Positions 1 to 11,050 of a stretch of 64,000 bases of DNA are shown piece after piece. The notes under the pieces were generated by a model. The model did no database searches. It saw only the letters and a program-made list of their open reading frames with translations, and was not told the DNA's origin. Positions within the stretch are counted from its first letter, which is position 1. Each line of letters opens with the position of its first letter. The stretch is from contig CM049320.1 of the NCBI GenBank assembly GCA_026874595.1, positions 23,507,714-23,571,713 on the forward strand, written 5' to 3'. This DNA comes from Sipunculus nudus (lineage: Eukaryota; Annelida; Sipuncula; Golfingiida; Sipunculidae). Position numbers and translations under genes: made by a program.

Positions 1-108
1 ATGTGCCATGCTAAGAATTTCATTGCGATAGCTTTTGGGCATTACTATTTCGCTGTTCCGCGAAAAGTTCTGACCTTGACATTTGCTGCATCCTGTACGG
101 GCGAGTCG

Positions 109-955
109 TTAGTCACTAGTGACTCCCAGAGTGTTATCATCTGGACCATTATCCTCATGTGTGTTTTTCTTGGCCATAGATCTAGTTACAGCACATGAAG
201 GATACAAACCAGGAATTTCCTGACTTTCAGGATCAGTGTCCTGATCAAGTGACGGCTTTTCTGTCACTATTGGTACAGGCTGTACTTTGTCAACTGCAAC
301 ATCAATGCCTAGCAGCAACTGAATTCCATTAAAGGGAAAAGTAGTCCTTATGCCCACAGTAATATTCTCAGAAATCAAATCTGACTTTAAATGTATACTG
401 TGAAGCGGAACTGAAGTGTGCTTGTCTGAAAACACACCATTAACAAGTGCATGTACACCAGAAAAAGACCTATTAGAAAATGGCAAAGTGTTTGCTAACA
501 TGAGAGTTTGGCCTGAACCAGTTTCCCTCAAAACTATTATAGGGCTAGAGTCTGAAAAATCACTTAAAAGTGACACAAAACCATCATGTATGAATGGCTC
601 AAATAACTCCATTTCAAAGTCAGGAGTGGAATCTGCTACCTCAGTTTCATCAAACAAAGAACTGACACTGACACTTTTCAGAGTCATTAAAGGAATCTAC
701 ATCCTTATTACAATCAAACTCCTCATGGGAGTTAACAGAGGAATTTTCTTCAGCAGAAACAAACTTCTGTTTGTCATAAGAGGACGTGGCCTCATTTGAA
801 ATACTCTCGGAAGAGTCATAAAAGGACTTAGCCTTATTTAAAGGATACTCCTCGCAGCGGTCTTGAAAGGACCTAGCCTTATTTAATTCATCGCAGGAAT
901 CAACTGAGGTTTTTAGCCCGCAAACTACGGTTTCTTCTCTGGAGTCAGACGGCAC
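109..955 (-). pseudogene. retrotransposon spacer and aspartic-protease region, disrupted
   Basis: Two overlapping minus-strand frames (955-650 and 687-109) belong to one ancestral reading frame, with a shift near 650-690. The first is an acidic Ser/Glu-rich spacer. The second has a retropepsin-like layout: a strand reading PIIVLRETGSGQT where the family has Asp-Thr/Ser-Gly, a flap-like FNGIQLLLGIDVA stretch, then CAVTRSMAKK at the junction towards RT. The catalytic codon near 520-540 is GAA (Glu) instead of GAT/GAC (Asp), a single third-position change that should abolish proteolysis. The frame stops at 109, and the pol part is outside the window. This is established family knowledge applied to visible motifs; no search was run. 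Confidence 0.75.
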
Positions 956-1105
956 GTTGGCCTCCGTAGCATCAAACTCTGTATTAGAGTCAATAAAGGA
1001 GTTGTATCCCTTATTTACATGAACAGAGCCTGGCTCTTATACTATGCTATGCATAGATTTTGAAACAAAACCAGAGGGTTTACTCTTTGGTTTATTTGCA
1101 AGTTT

Positions 1106-2280
1106 CTAGCAGTCAGATTTTAGATGACCTTCCTTTTTGCAGTTATTACAGATTTTCTTTGAAAATGACTGGCCTTGTTTGGATTCAGACACAGTGGACG
1201 TGGACTGAGGTGTAGCAATGGACTTTGCTGAACTATCGGGTCTACTAGTACTGGGTGACTGCTTTTTAAATTTCTTTTGACCATACCCATTTACATTCTT
1301 GTTTGTGAATGAGTGGTTTGATATGCTGGTAAAGGACATTTTGTGTGTTAATGAATAATCATCAGCTAATTGAGCAGCAATGTCAAGTATTCAGGACTTT
1401 TCTCATCCAGAAAAGTTTTAACATCTGCATAAATGAAGCGCTTAAATTCTTCAATCAAAATCAAATGGCGCAAATTTTCATAATCTTTCATTACATTTTC
1501 AGAACTACAACAGCGTTCAAACAACTGCTCTTTACTCCTAGAAAATTTGACATAGGTCTGTTTTTTGCGCTTTTCCCAATTTCTGAATTTCTGGCGGTAA
1601 GCTTCCGGAACTAACTCATAACCTTTTAGGATCAAGCGTTTAACCCGGTCATAGTCAGCAGCGGCTTCTACTGAAAGCTCTGTATAAATTTCTTTGTAAG
1701 AGCATAGTCTAATTTTCCTTAGGCCATTTTAAATTTTCAGCTATCTTCTCAAAGTGTAAGAAATATTTATCAACCACTTTTTCTTGAAAAGGTGGACAAG
1801 TCAAATGTGTCTAGTAACATCACGTGAGTTGGGGCAGCACGTAGACTATGTTCTAGTTTAAGTCTTTCTAACTGCAGTCGTTTTAACTCAATTTCTTTTT
1901 CTTTTTCTAGTCTTTCTCTTTCTAATCTTTCATGGTCTTCCCTCTCTTCTCTTTGTTTTTCTTGTTCTAACTGCTTTAGCCTTTCATGTTCTTCCCTCTC
2001 TAACTGTTTTAATGCTAGCTCATGTTGCATCTCTAACCTTTTTAATTCCAACTGCATGGCAAGGCTATCATTTTTTTTATTATCCACTTCACTCTCTTCA
2101 ATTAAACCTTTGCTAACTAGATCCCTCATGATTTTAGCAATGGTATCAGGCTTTCTTAAAGCTTTTTTTCACACTTAGCCCTAAGTGTTGTCCCAAACGC
2201 AACAACTGTTCCTTTGTCAACTGTTTAAGTTGATCAGGGTCGGGATCTTCAACAAATGTCTCAGGTTTTAAATCTGCCAT
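1106..2280 (-). pseudogene. gag: retrotransposon gag, frameshifted
   Basis: On the minus strand an ATG at 2280 opens a Gag-like protein. A run of seven A residues (about 2166-2172) puts the reading out of frame, so the ATG frame ends within a few codons and the real frame resumes at 2129. The segment 2129-1770 is a long charged coiled coil rich in KRLE/EREE repeats. Near 1800 there is another shift. The capsid/SCAN-like block (1635-1366: YELVPEAYRQKFRNWEKR, then EEFKRFIYADVKTFLDE) ends at a TAG caused by a further shift near 1385. The last part, 1339-1106, is Ser/Thr-rich and ends in a C-x2-C-x4-H-x4-C zinc knuckle (CNNCKKEGHLKSDC) followed at once by a TAG stop. The knuckle indicates nucleic-acid-binding Gag. 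The piece is non-functional as it stands. Confidence 0.85.
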
Positions 2281-2423
2281 GTTAAGATGTTAAAACAACA
2301 ACAAAAAACACTGAGATAAATCATGTAAACAATGTATTGAAAACGAAATGTAATCTTGTAAAGAGTGTATTGTAAACAATGTGTCTAGGTCAAGGCCTTA
2401 TAAATTTTCAAAACTATTAAGCC

Positions 2424-2442
2424 TCCAAGACGAGCCCACAAT
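2424..2442 (-). other. primer-binding-site-like sequence
   Basis: Immediately inside the LTR, in element orientation, is TGTGGGCTCGTCTTGGAG, offset about five bases from the LTR end. It resembles the tRNA-Pro type primer binding site TGGGGGCTCGTCCGGGAT, with several mismatches. Position and resemblance support the role; the mismatches fit the decayed state. Confidence 0.5.
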
Positions 2443-2446
2443 TTTA

Positions 2447-3348
2447 TGTTACGGAACCTAATATCAACAGATTACGTAGTCGTGACGAACATAAATTTTG
2501 TTATAGAGATAAAAAAATCAGATTCTGTAACACTAGGCAGCGTAAAATCTCTAGGGGAATGAATAAAGAAGTAAGTGTTTTTTTGTTAACAAATAATTAC
2601 AATTTATTCTTAAAACAATCCTAAAATTACAATACATTAATCAATACAATTTCACAGTATAACAACAGTAAAACAGCAAATCAATACAAGTATAAATAAA
2701 GTGTACAGTAACTAGATACCACCACTGTCACAGCGACAACAAGTCCTTTATAACGTACAACCCAGATGAACAGTTCACATAAATCTTCTGAGAGAATAAC
2801 AGTCCAGTTCATTCACAAAACCAATCCATTGTAATCCAAAAGTAAAGTTCTTGTTATAATGCCGAAAGCAAACTGACGACTATATAAGATCCGTTAAAAA
2901 TTTAGAAGAAAATAATTGCTATAATTGCCGCAATTATAGGAAAAGGTCCACAACTGACTTACACTCCTCTGTGTCCGCTAGAATATATTTCTCCTCTCTC
3001 TCAGCCCCCTATTTATAACTTCTCACCCCAAGCCGAGAACTCTCCATTTCCCGAACAATCCAAAGAATCTAACATTATACACAGTAAACATGCGTAACAG
3101 GAAACACCTAGAACAAGAACGCTGTGTCTCTACATGTCACACGTGGGTCGGCCCGGCTCGGCCAGGCGAGAAAGCCCCAGACAAGCATGACCGCTGTGTT
3201 TACACGTTGGCCGCACCCGGCCAGCTAGAACAAGGAACGCTTTAGCATAGCAACGCCCAGGGCTTGAGCAAAACACGAATCAGAATGTAAACAGCGCACA
3301 ATAAAAGAGACATGTCAACAACTCACAATTAAACAGACATCTGTAACA
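2447..3348 (-). repeat. 5' long terminal repeat (902 bp)
   Basis: The LTR is bounded by short inverted termini: TGTTACGGA at 2447 and TCTGTAACA ending at 3348, the usual TG...CA form. In element orientation a TATAAATA box lies near 3008-3016 and an AATAAA signal at 2608-2603, in the order expected for U3-R-U5. The primer-binding-like site and gag follow inside it. The partner LTR is outside the window, so the boundaries rest on the termini alone. Confidence 0.75.
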
Positions 3349-3609
3349 GAGGTCCTTAGGAAACAAAGTTGATCAGAAGCGGATCCCCCTTTTTATTCAG
3401 CTGCCATTGCCATGCAGTTCGCTGTTTGTGCTGCGGCTTTCTTATATCGTGGAGAGAGTGAGAATATTGTATCGGGATAATATGAATTCTATAAATTTTC
3501 ATGCATAGGCCTATAATCGTTTGTGATCGATTATGCAAAAATTATGAAAGTAAACGACCAATCATCGATATAATCGATTAATTGGTACACCACTTATCTC
3601 CCCCCCCCC

Positions 3610-3641
<32 letters not shown>

Positions 3642-3642
3642 T

Positions 3643-3698
<56 letters not shown>

Positions 3699-4923
3699 TA
3701 CATCCTTCTGTATTCGTGGACGTACCATGGACGTATGTTGATTGGATAATTTGTCAGAGCTAGATTGACAGAGTTTGGATTCTCTTCAGAAGCTCAGGCC
3801 TGTCGTGCCACAGACAAATAAATCATTGGTATCGGAAATTGAGTCATTGCTGTACCGGCGTTGACAAGCTGTTTGAACAATGCCACCTGATTGTTTTGGC
3901 CCAGACGACGCCAACAATTCAAACTGCTCGTATTTCCCAATGAGTTTCCTCAGGGAGACACAGTTATCAAACTCTCTCTCTCCACCTCAAACCCAACCCC
4001 CCCCCCCCCCCTCCGACCCACCCCCTTTCCTTTCTCTCTCTGCCTGTCTGTCTCTCTTTCTCTCTCTAGCTGTCTCTCTGTCTGTCTTTTTTTTATCTCT
4101 CTAGCTGTCTCTCTGTCTGTCTTTTTTTTATCTCTCTAGCTGTCTCTCTGTCTGTCTCTCTCTCCGCGCGTCTATATGTGCGCGCGCAAGAGCGTAGCAT
4201 GGGAGATGCAGGGGGAGGGGGAGGACACTATTTTTTTTATGGATTTTCTTTTGAAAACAGACAAGAAAAGCCTTTTTTAAAGTGAAAGTTTGCCATATAT
4301 CCATATATCATTTACTTTTAGATGTAATTTTTTGTATTGCCTTTCCAATTATCTGTTGTTTCAAATAAAATTTATTCTTATTTCCGTTTAATTAGGTTTC
4401 CCGAAATTTCCGATACTGGATTGCACATCCTTTACTCTTTTGGTACGTATATGCTTGACCAAAGAAGCAAAATTACTTTATATGTCTGAAGCAAAATGAC
4501 AGTTGAACAACGTATATTTGTATATGCTTGTGTTCCAGCGAGGTCTAAACAGTTAGAAACTGTTGGTAAAACCATTTCACACCTCCATTAATATTACTGA
4601 ATACTGCTCATGAACGAATCTTCATCCATATAAATACGGACAGCTCTTCCATCCTTTATTCCTTTCTTCCCGAAGTCTCAGTAATTCATTTTATTTTTTT
4701 TATTTTTTTATCACTGACATCAGAAAGCAAAAATATTATATCAATTGTTTTAACACAGGACATATGTATGACAGATTTCTAACAAATCATAACTACTTTA
4801 GAACATTATTGATCAATCTAGTTTGGACAACACAACAGCTCTGCATTTGCAAATATCAAGGAATATATCTCTATAGAACATAGGCCTATCCGAATGATGA
4901 ATTCAAATTTCATGGTAATAAGT

Positions 4924-4974
<51 letters not shown>

Positions 4975-5150
4975 GTGTGTGTGTGCAGTTTCAAATGACA
5001 TTTAAATACATTATTATTAATATATTAATAACAATAACCACAACAAAAACAAAAGAACACTCTGCTATAATTCAAGCTTAAATCGATAAATCAGATCCTT
5101 CAATGTTGTAATTTCTAAATTTGATTTGATAAAAGCGGCTAACAAGCCTC
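3349..5150. other. AT-rich intergenic stretch with microsatellites
   Basis: No gene was recognised. It contains a C-run, (CT)n and (TA)n compound microsatellite at 3599-3702; a (CTGT/CTCT)n tract at about 4035-4165 in which a roughly 35-bp unit CTAGCTGTCTCTCTGTCTGTC is repeated three times; and (TA)n(TG)n at 4925-4985. Short ORFs over these tracts are Leu/Ser-rich microsatellite translations. Confidence 0.8.
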
Positions 5151-5369
5151 TTTAAAAAGTGACACTATGAATCTATTGCCACGAACCCGGAGACCCAACA
5201 CAAAGAGAAAGAATCCATAGTAACCACGCGGAGCCTTCACAGCAACCTTCCTACAGCCACGCCCCGCGGGAGGTGGACAGACAGATGACGACAAAGGCAG
5301 CGCGTGCCTTCACGGCAACGAATCTACGCTCACCGTCCTAACCAAAACCACCCAGCGTTAATTTCGTGA

Positions 5370-5480
5370 GGAAATCACTGGCATTTAGTATGCGCGGGTA
5401 GCGGCCGACCGGTCGCATGCGCGGGACGCTTTTGTTAATAATTAATGCGCGATCGACCGCCGGTTTCCACCGATTCATGC
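5370..5480 (+). promoter_or_regulatory. candidate CpG-rich promoter segment
   Basis: This is the most CpG-dense stretch upstream of the Ig-MAM-SRCR gene, with clustered CGCG, GCGGCCG and GCGCGATCG motifs in otherwise AT-rich DNA. It includes GCATGCGCGGG, which resembles the NRF1-type TGCGCATGCGC promoter site. There is no TATA box in a convincing position. The role is inference from composition and from lying 1.3 kb upstream of the start codon. Confidence 0.3.
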
Positions 5481-6772
5481 AAAGGGAGACTGCTTATGAC
5501 CGAGGTTCCATGGGCTCCACTATAGGATCTGTTATTAGACGGTGAACCGAACAACACAGCTCTGGATATTTAGCTATAGCTACGCTTTCTGGAAGGCTCG
5601 CTGGCGGTTTATCCCGGTCAATATCAGATGCTGACGATCGACTGCCGCCAAAGCAACGTATGCATTTTTACCTTGTGTTTATATTTAGACCAGATTCCGT
5701 TACCCATTTCAGTGACACACTCTCGCTGCCATTGACGCGTCTGTGACAACCTCATCAAATTGACACCCATACACGGAAAATAATAACTACAAACAGGGAG
5801 ACGTTTGACGAAACTGGTAGCGGTGTTTTTCCCACCGATTGGCAACAGTCATACATGGAATATGAAGTGGCAAAAATCCATGGCGACACCGTCCCAACGC
5901 TGATTTAAATAACGGCAAACGATATTGGGAGCATTTGCTACAGCCGGGTAAGCCCGCAGAGTGAAAAATCGGCACCCTCATTGGAAATAATCAACGCTCA
6001 TCTGTGAGTAGTTATCAGTTGGTAAGCTGGAGGGTTAATGAACACTTCTGCGTTATAATGGAGCGAACACCTGCACAGAATTTGAGCTCGTCGACGCCAA
6101 CATAGCAAGCAATTTACGGCAAGCTGAGAGTTCCATAACTGTTAGATTATAAAAAATATTAATGAAAGATAAGCAGAGATGTTTTTCAGAATCGAGTGAA
6201 TACGTCATCAAAACGTATCGTGTTTCGGCACGGTATCGCGGAATTTTGTAATTGTGTTAATAGGACCATAGAAGACACGCGGTTTCCTGGCTTTTTTCTT
6301 CAAATTGCTATTGATATTTCCAGAACTCAGATTAGCATGTTAATTAACGTACGACACGGCATGGTCACGATGCTGACGGGAAACTGACTGTGACTCAATG
6401 TTGGCAAGTGCCATGGAGCCAATTACCTTAAGTTTCCCCGTGAATGATCAATAAATAGTGATAAATTTATATCGAGTGGATTTTATTCCCCGGTAGGTCA
6501 GTGCGGGCGTTAGACGGTATCCTAACCAGACCCCTTTGGACGACTCGGGTGAATTCTTGAACAGACACAGTCGTATCATCGGTGGATCACATCTATCGAA
6601 ATTTAACCTCACAGTACAGGAAAAACATATATTCCACTCATATTAGCCCCAGTGGGTTAAAAGGAAGCGGGTTCAATGAGCCGTTGTTAACAGACCATAA
6701 CACTTGGATAGCTTTTACATTGACTCCTGGGTGCTTTTATTGCAGTAAAATCGTGGAAACCTCTTACTTACA
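5481..6772 (+). other. upstream region, possible non-coding first exon and 5' UTR
   Basis: No protein was recognised. A good splice acceptor (pyrimidine-rich tract ending TTTTATTGCAG at 6745) lies 27 bp before the start codon, so the 5' UTR may be spliced from an upstream exon; one possible donor is CCGG|GTAAGC near 5947. Alternatively transcription runs through. The small ORF at 6582-6776 ends in a TGA overlapping the ATG at 6773, in another frame. Confidence 0.3.
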
Positions 6773-7044
6773 ATGAGGATGAAATTGAATCAGTTTTCGG
6801 TCCGTGGTCTGCCGGTGGCTTGCGTTGCCATGGCAACCTCATTACTCGTCTGTGCCACGTGCCAAGCCATGTCCCCCGAGGAAAACGGAATTATTTTTAC
6901 CCCATGGTGGAACATCAGCCTAGGGGAGGGTGAAGAGGTTATTATTGACTGCGGGGTACATACAGGGGGCAACAACAGTGCCGTGAGCGTCACGTGGTTC
7001 GATCCTGAGGGGAATTCGATAAATACCACCAGTAAAGGGAACAG
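6773..7044 (+). CDS. exon 1: signal peptide and first half of Ig domain
   Basis: The ATG at 6773 was chosen because it gives a basic N-region followed by a hydrophobic core (LPVACVAMATSLLVCATC) and a plausible cleavage after CQA at residue 32; an in-frame ATG at 6779 would also work. Residues 44-91 hold the front sheet of an Ig fold: an E-E-V-I-I-D-C strand with Cys60, then V-S-V-T-W with Trp75. Sequons are at Asn47, Asn67 and Asn84. The exon ends in ACAG|GTAAGT, an excellent donor, in phase 2. Completing Arg codon AG|A across the junction joins exactly to the second Ig half 44 kb away. Confidence 0.85.
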
Positions 7045-7632
7045 GTAAGTCCAGCATGTGTAAATACCGTAAACTCTCGTGTATACACCGAAGGAGATTT
7101 AAACTCGGGTGTCGTTGTTATATTCGTTACAAAATACAAAGGGTTGATAGATTTTAGAAATTCTACTACAAAACCTATTATCTCCCATTTATGAACTAGA
7201 AGGAGAATTAAACTCGGGTGTTGTTGTTATATTCGTTACAAAATACAAAGGGTTGATAGATTTTAGAAATTCTACTACAAAACCTATTATCTCCCATTTA
7301 TGAACTAGTTAGCATGTTGAGAAAAATAATGTATAAGTATATATGATAACTGGTTTCAAGAGAATCCCATATGGACATTTTGTTATCTTGAAATATTCTT
7401 GTATATCAATTGATCAGGGCATATTAAGTCAAATGTTTAAATACATGATAGTTGCCAAACTTTAAACAACTCGGATAAACACGGTAAAGGGTCTCAAATA
7501 TTTTAAGCGGTTCGTTTTCCGTCGTCAGCTTCATTAAAAAAAAACTCGCAGCGTTCAATTGAAATTAAAACTGAGGTCTGCGTTTATCTAACCGCAATTA
7601 TGCTGAACATTTTAAACAATGCAGAAAGAGGA

Positions 7633-7682
<50 letters not shown>

Positions 7683-9436
7683 TATCAGTTTATCCAATAT
7701 ATATGAGTTATTGATATATGAGTTTATTGTTAATTCTATATACTAGTTTATCCTTTATCTTATATAAATGAGTTTATGTATGAAGAAAATATGCAACGGT
7801 ATATAATTATCACAACTATGGCAATACAGTATCATTGTCCAACCAAGGATTTATAAACGAATTACTTCTGACTCATTTCGTAATGGGCACATATGTCACC
7901 CCAATGTCGCCGAACTTTCTATACCGGAAATCAGGGATGAGGGAGAAAACGGGGTTGTATATGAATAGAGAGCTGAAAGGTTAATGGGGCATTATATGGC
8001 TGTAGGGGGTGTTTTGGGGCGTATGTCATCCTCCCCATCACCCATAAACTTGAAGAGGTTGACATATAAGATTTTAAGACTATTTCAATAGTTAAGGTTT
8101 ATAAGACGGTAACTTTCATAAATTGTCGCTTATGCCTAATAATACAGTATAATTGCATGATATGCTACACGGATTCTCATTTAAAGCTCAATTATGAATG
8201 TGTGGCTAAAAAGCTACAGGTAAGGAACATAGACATATAGTTCAAATAATTAAGATAAGTCTTATGTTTTGAAAGTGGACTTTTGGTAGATGTTTAATCA
8301 AATATTACACATTTCTTGAGGTTAACACTTGTTAAAAAAATAGATCTTGGTTCTTCATTAAATGTTCAAATGTTAGTATATACTTATAAATTTTTACTTA
8401 TAAACTTTTTTAAACTTTATTGATTTTACATGGATTGTACAACTAGTTAAGATAACTAATACGAGGCACTCTCCAAGGCTCGGATGGTGGCGTTCGGTAG
8501 TCATTAGAGGTGTAGGAAACCGGAGGACCCGGAGAAAACCACCGACCTTGGAGGGGTCATATTACAATCCACTCTCATGGCGAATCGTACTCGGGTCGCC
8601 AGTTAAGAGAGCCGAACTTCTTACCCCACGGTTAGTATACTTTAAGAATACTTAAGATTATAAGGTATATTTAAGATATTGCGATTCAGACGACCGTTTA
8701 ATGAAGACTGCTGTGGAATCATGATATTTAGTGGGTTCGCTGATTTTGTGCTTTTTTTCTGCAAAACTGATATCGTGGTTACAAATCTGAACAAACATAG
8801 AGTAAAACAGAATATTTAATTAATTAAAGTAAGTTTTCAGACTTTCAACAAAACGATACTGCAAAGACAGAATATCAAATAAATACCGGTTGTTTTGGCG
8901 ATACCTTAATTGAATTACTAATAAGAGGAACTTTTAAAAAATAAAAATATGTTTTGATGGAAATTAAGCCCCCCCCCCACCCACCCGCACCACCACACAC
9001 ACACGTACCCATCCGAAACCACAACAATCATGAATGCATGTTATTCCGAGAAATATATATATTTTCATTTATGATGGTCATAACTATTTCATTTAAACAC
9101 AAAAGTTGAAAAAGGAAACACTGGGCTGGAAGCGTGTGTCTATACAATGCTCATATCTATATGTATTATTAAAAGAATAAGTTGGGTATATACCCACAAA
9201 GCCTGCATGCAGACATTAGCTCTCTATCTAAGTGATTTCTCAGCCATGACTTCCACCGTTCACGTGGAATGTTTCAGCTTCTTTCGGTTTAGACATCTTG
9301 GATGCGGATGTGAATAATGAAATATTGGATCTGATATTGAGCTTTTTTTCACTTCGCCTTATCTAAGGGGAAATACAATCTTGATTGGTTTTAAACGAAT
9401 TATATTGTGTTACCGTTCAGTTAAACACAGTATGCA

Positions 9437-9518
<82 letters not shown>

Positions 9519-10977
9519 AAGTCTTTGTATTTATTATTGCAAAAGTAAGCACACTAATTGCATATTGTCTCGTCATATATAACCTGTAAAGCGGACTAGG
9601 ACTTCGCCGGGGAACACATTGTTGATCGTAGTCGTCCTCGCTGATGGTGAAAAGATAAACAATTCAAAAAGTGACAGATATTATATATACCAATAATATT
9701 TTTGAATATTTATAATTGATAAAACAGTCTGCTGTATTTACCAACGGTGCATAAATATATAAGAAAATAAGCGGTATATATATACATTTATATGTCCAAC
9801 CTACATGCCAGAGATCAAATTTCCCATAAGCTGATAAGATGCATACATATAGTAACCGCACACATGTAAGAGTATTTCAAGCTGTTAGTTATTCATAATA
9901 AACACGAGTGAGTAAAGTAAACTTAAAATTCAACATAGTAAATTGAGTGTTACATCGATTATAACTGGGTATCCGTTTGCCTTACATTAATATTTACCTG
10001 TTTTAATGTTGTTCCATACTTTTGAATAATCACGTTTTTTGTCTTTATTTTATAAATGGGTAAGTTTTGTTTTCATAAATATTGAAAGAAATGTTTATAC
10101 AGTTGGGCCTTACACATGCGTATTTTTTACAGATACATCCATGCGGTCGAGTCTTAATTTGTTATCAATTAAGGAGGTTTTCATAGTAAAAAAATAATGT
10201 TTTTTTATTAAGGAGGTTTTCATAGTCAAAGGAATAATGTTTTTCTTCTGCAGAATTGCCCCTAATTAGCTTGCTTTTACGTATTTTAAGCTGTTTAGTA
10301 TTTCCTGTCAGCAGAACCTCGTTCAAGAGTTAAATACATATTTATGGGCGAAAGTGCAAATACTTATGAAATATACATTTCCAATATTAAATTTAGAGAA
10401 CCAAGCAGACCAGTTTTTTGTTTGCTTTCTTACATATCTAGATCAATATGGACACGGTATCATGTCTATGAAAAGTGGCAGGTCCGAAGGTCGGCACAAG
10501 ACGCATATTCTGTCTTCTATAATATAACAGTTGCGATGTTTTAATAATTTCACGAGCAGTCCCTGTATATTTAATAGGCATCTGACAAAAAAAGAATCTT
10601 TAGACCTAACTGTAAAACACAAGGTCCCTAAGATATGTTATATTTTTTCATGGACATTCAGGTAGTGTAGACCAACGCTTGAGCCAACAATGCTCAAGTT
10701 ATTCGGCTTCATGTAAGCTTCAACTGCGAGCTGACACTGGGAGCTGACAAAGTCACTATATATTGAATGCATTTATACTTGTAAGTAAATATGGGGGACA
10801 CCCAGGAAAATCCTATTTAATCTTTTAAAAATTATTTTTAACACCAAGGATAAATACCAAAAGTACGTTATTATATAAAACTTAAATAATCCGGATGTGT
10901 CACATTTATCTTTTTATTCTACCATTATTATACCATATATATATATATATTTATATTTATACCATATATATATATAC

Positions 10978-11050
<73 letters not shown>

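Larger units (their letters stand above)
1..3348 (-). mobile_element. 5' part of a decayed Gypsy-like LTR retrotransposon
   Basis: Read on the minus strand, the order is LTR (3348-2447), a primer-binding-site-like stretch, gag from an ATG at 2280, a CCHC zinc knuckle, then an aspartic-protease region running towards the left window edge. RT, RNase H, integrase and the second LTR would lie left of base 1 and cannot be seen. The gag start (MADLKPETF), the Lys/Glu-rich coiled coil, the capsid-like block (EAYRQKFRNWEK) and the post-protease CAVTRSMA motif are features I recognise from Gypsy-type elements of aquatic invertebrates and fish. Several frameshifts and stops make this a dead copy. I am confident of the class; the lineage within Gypsy is inference. 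Confidence 0.85.

Noticed and set aside
6582-6776. small ORF ending over the start codon of the receptor gene
   Set aside because: It probably contains intron or 5' UTR sequence; there is an acceptor at 6745 inside it and no protein similarity. At most a uORF.
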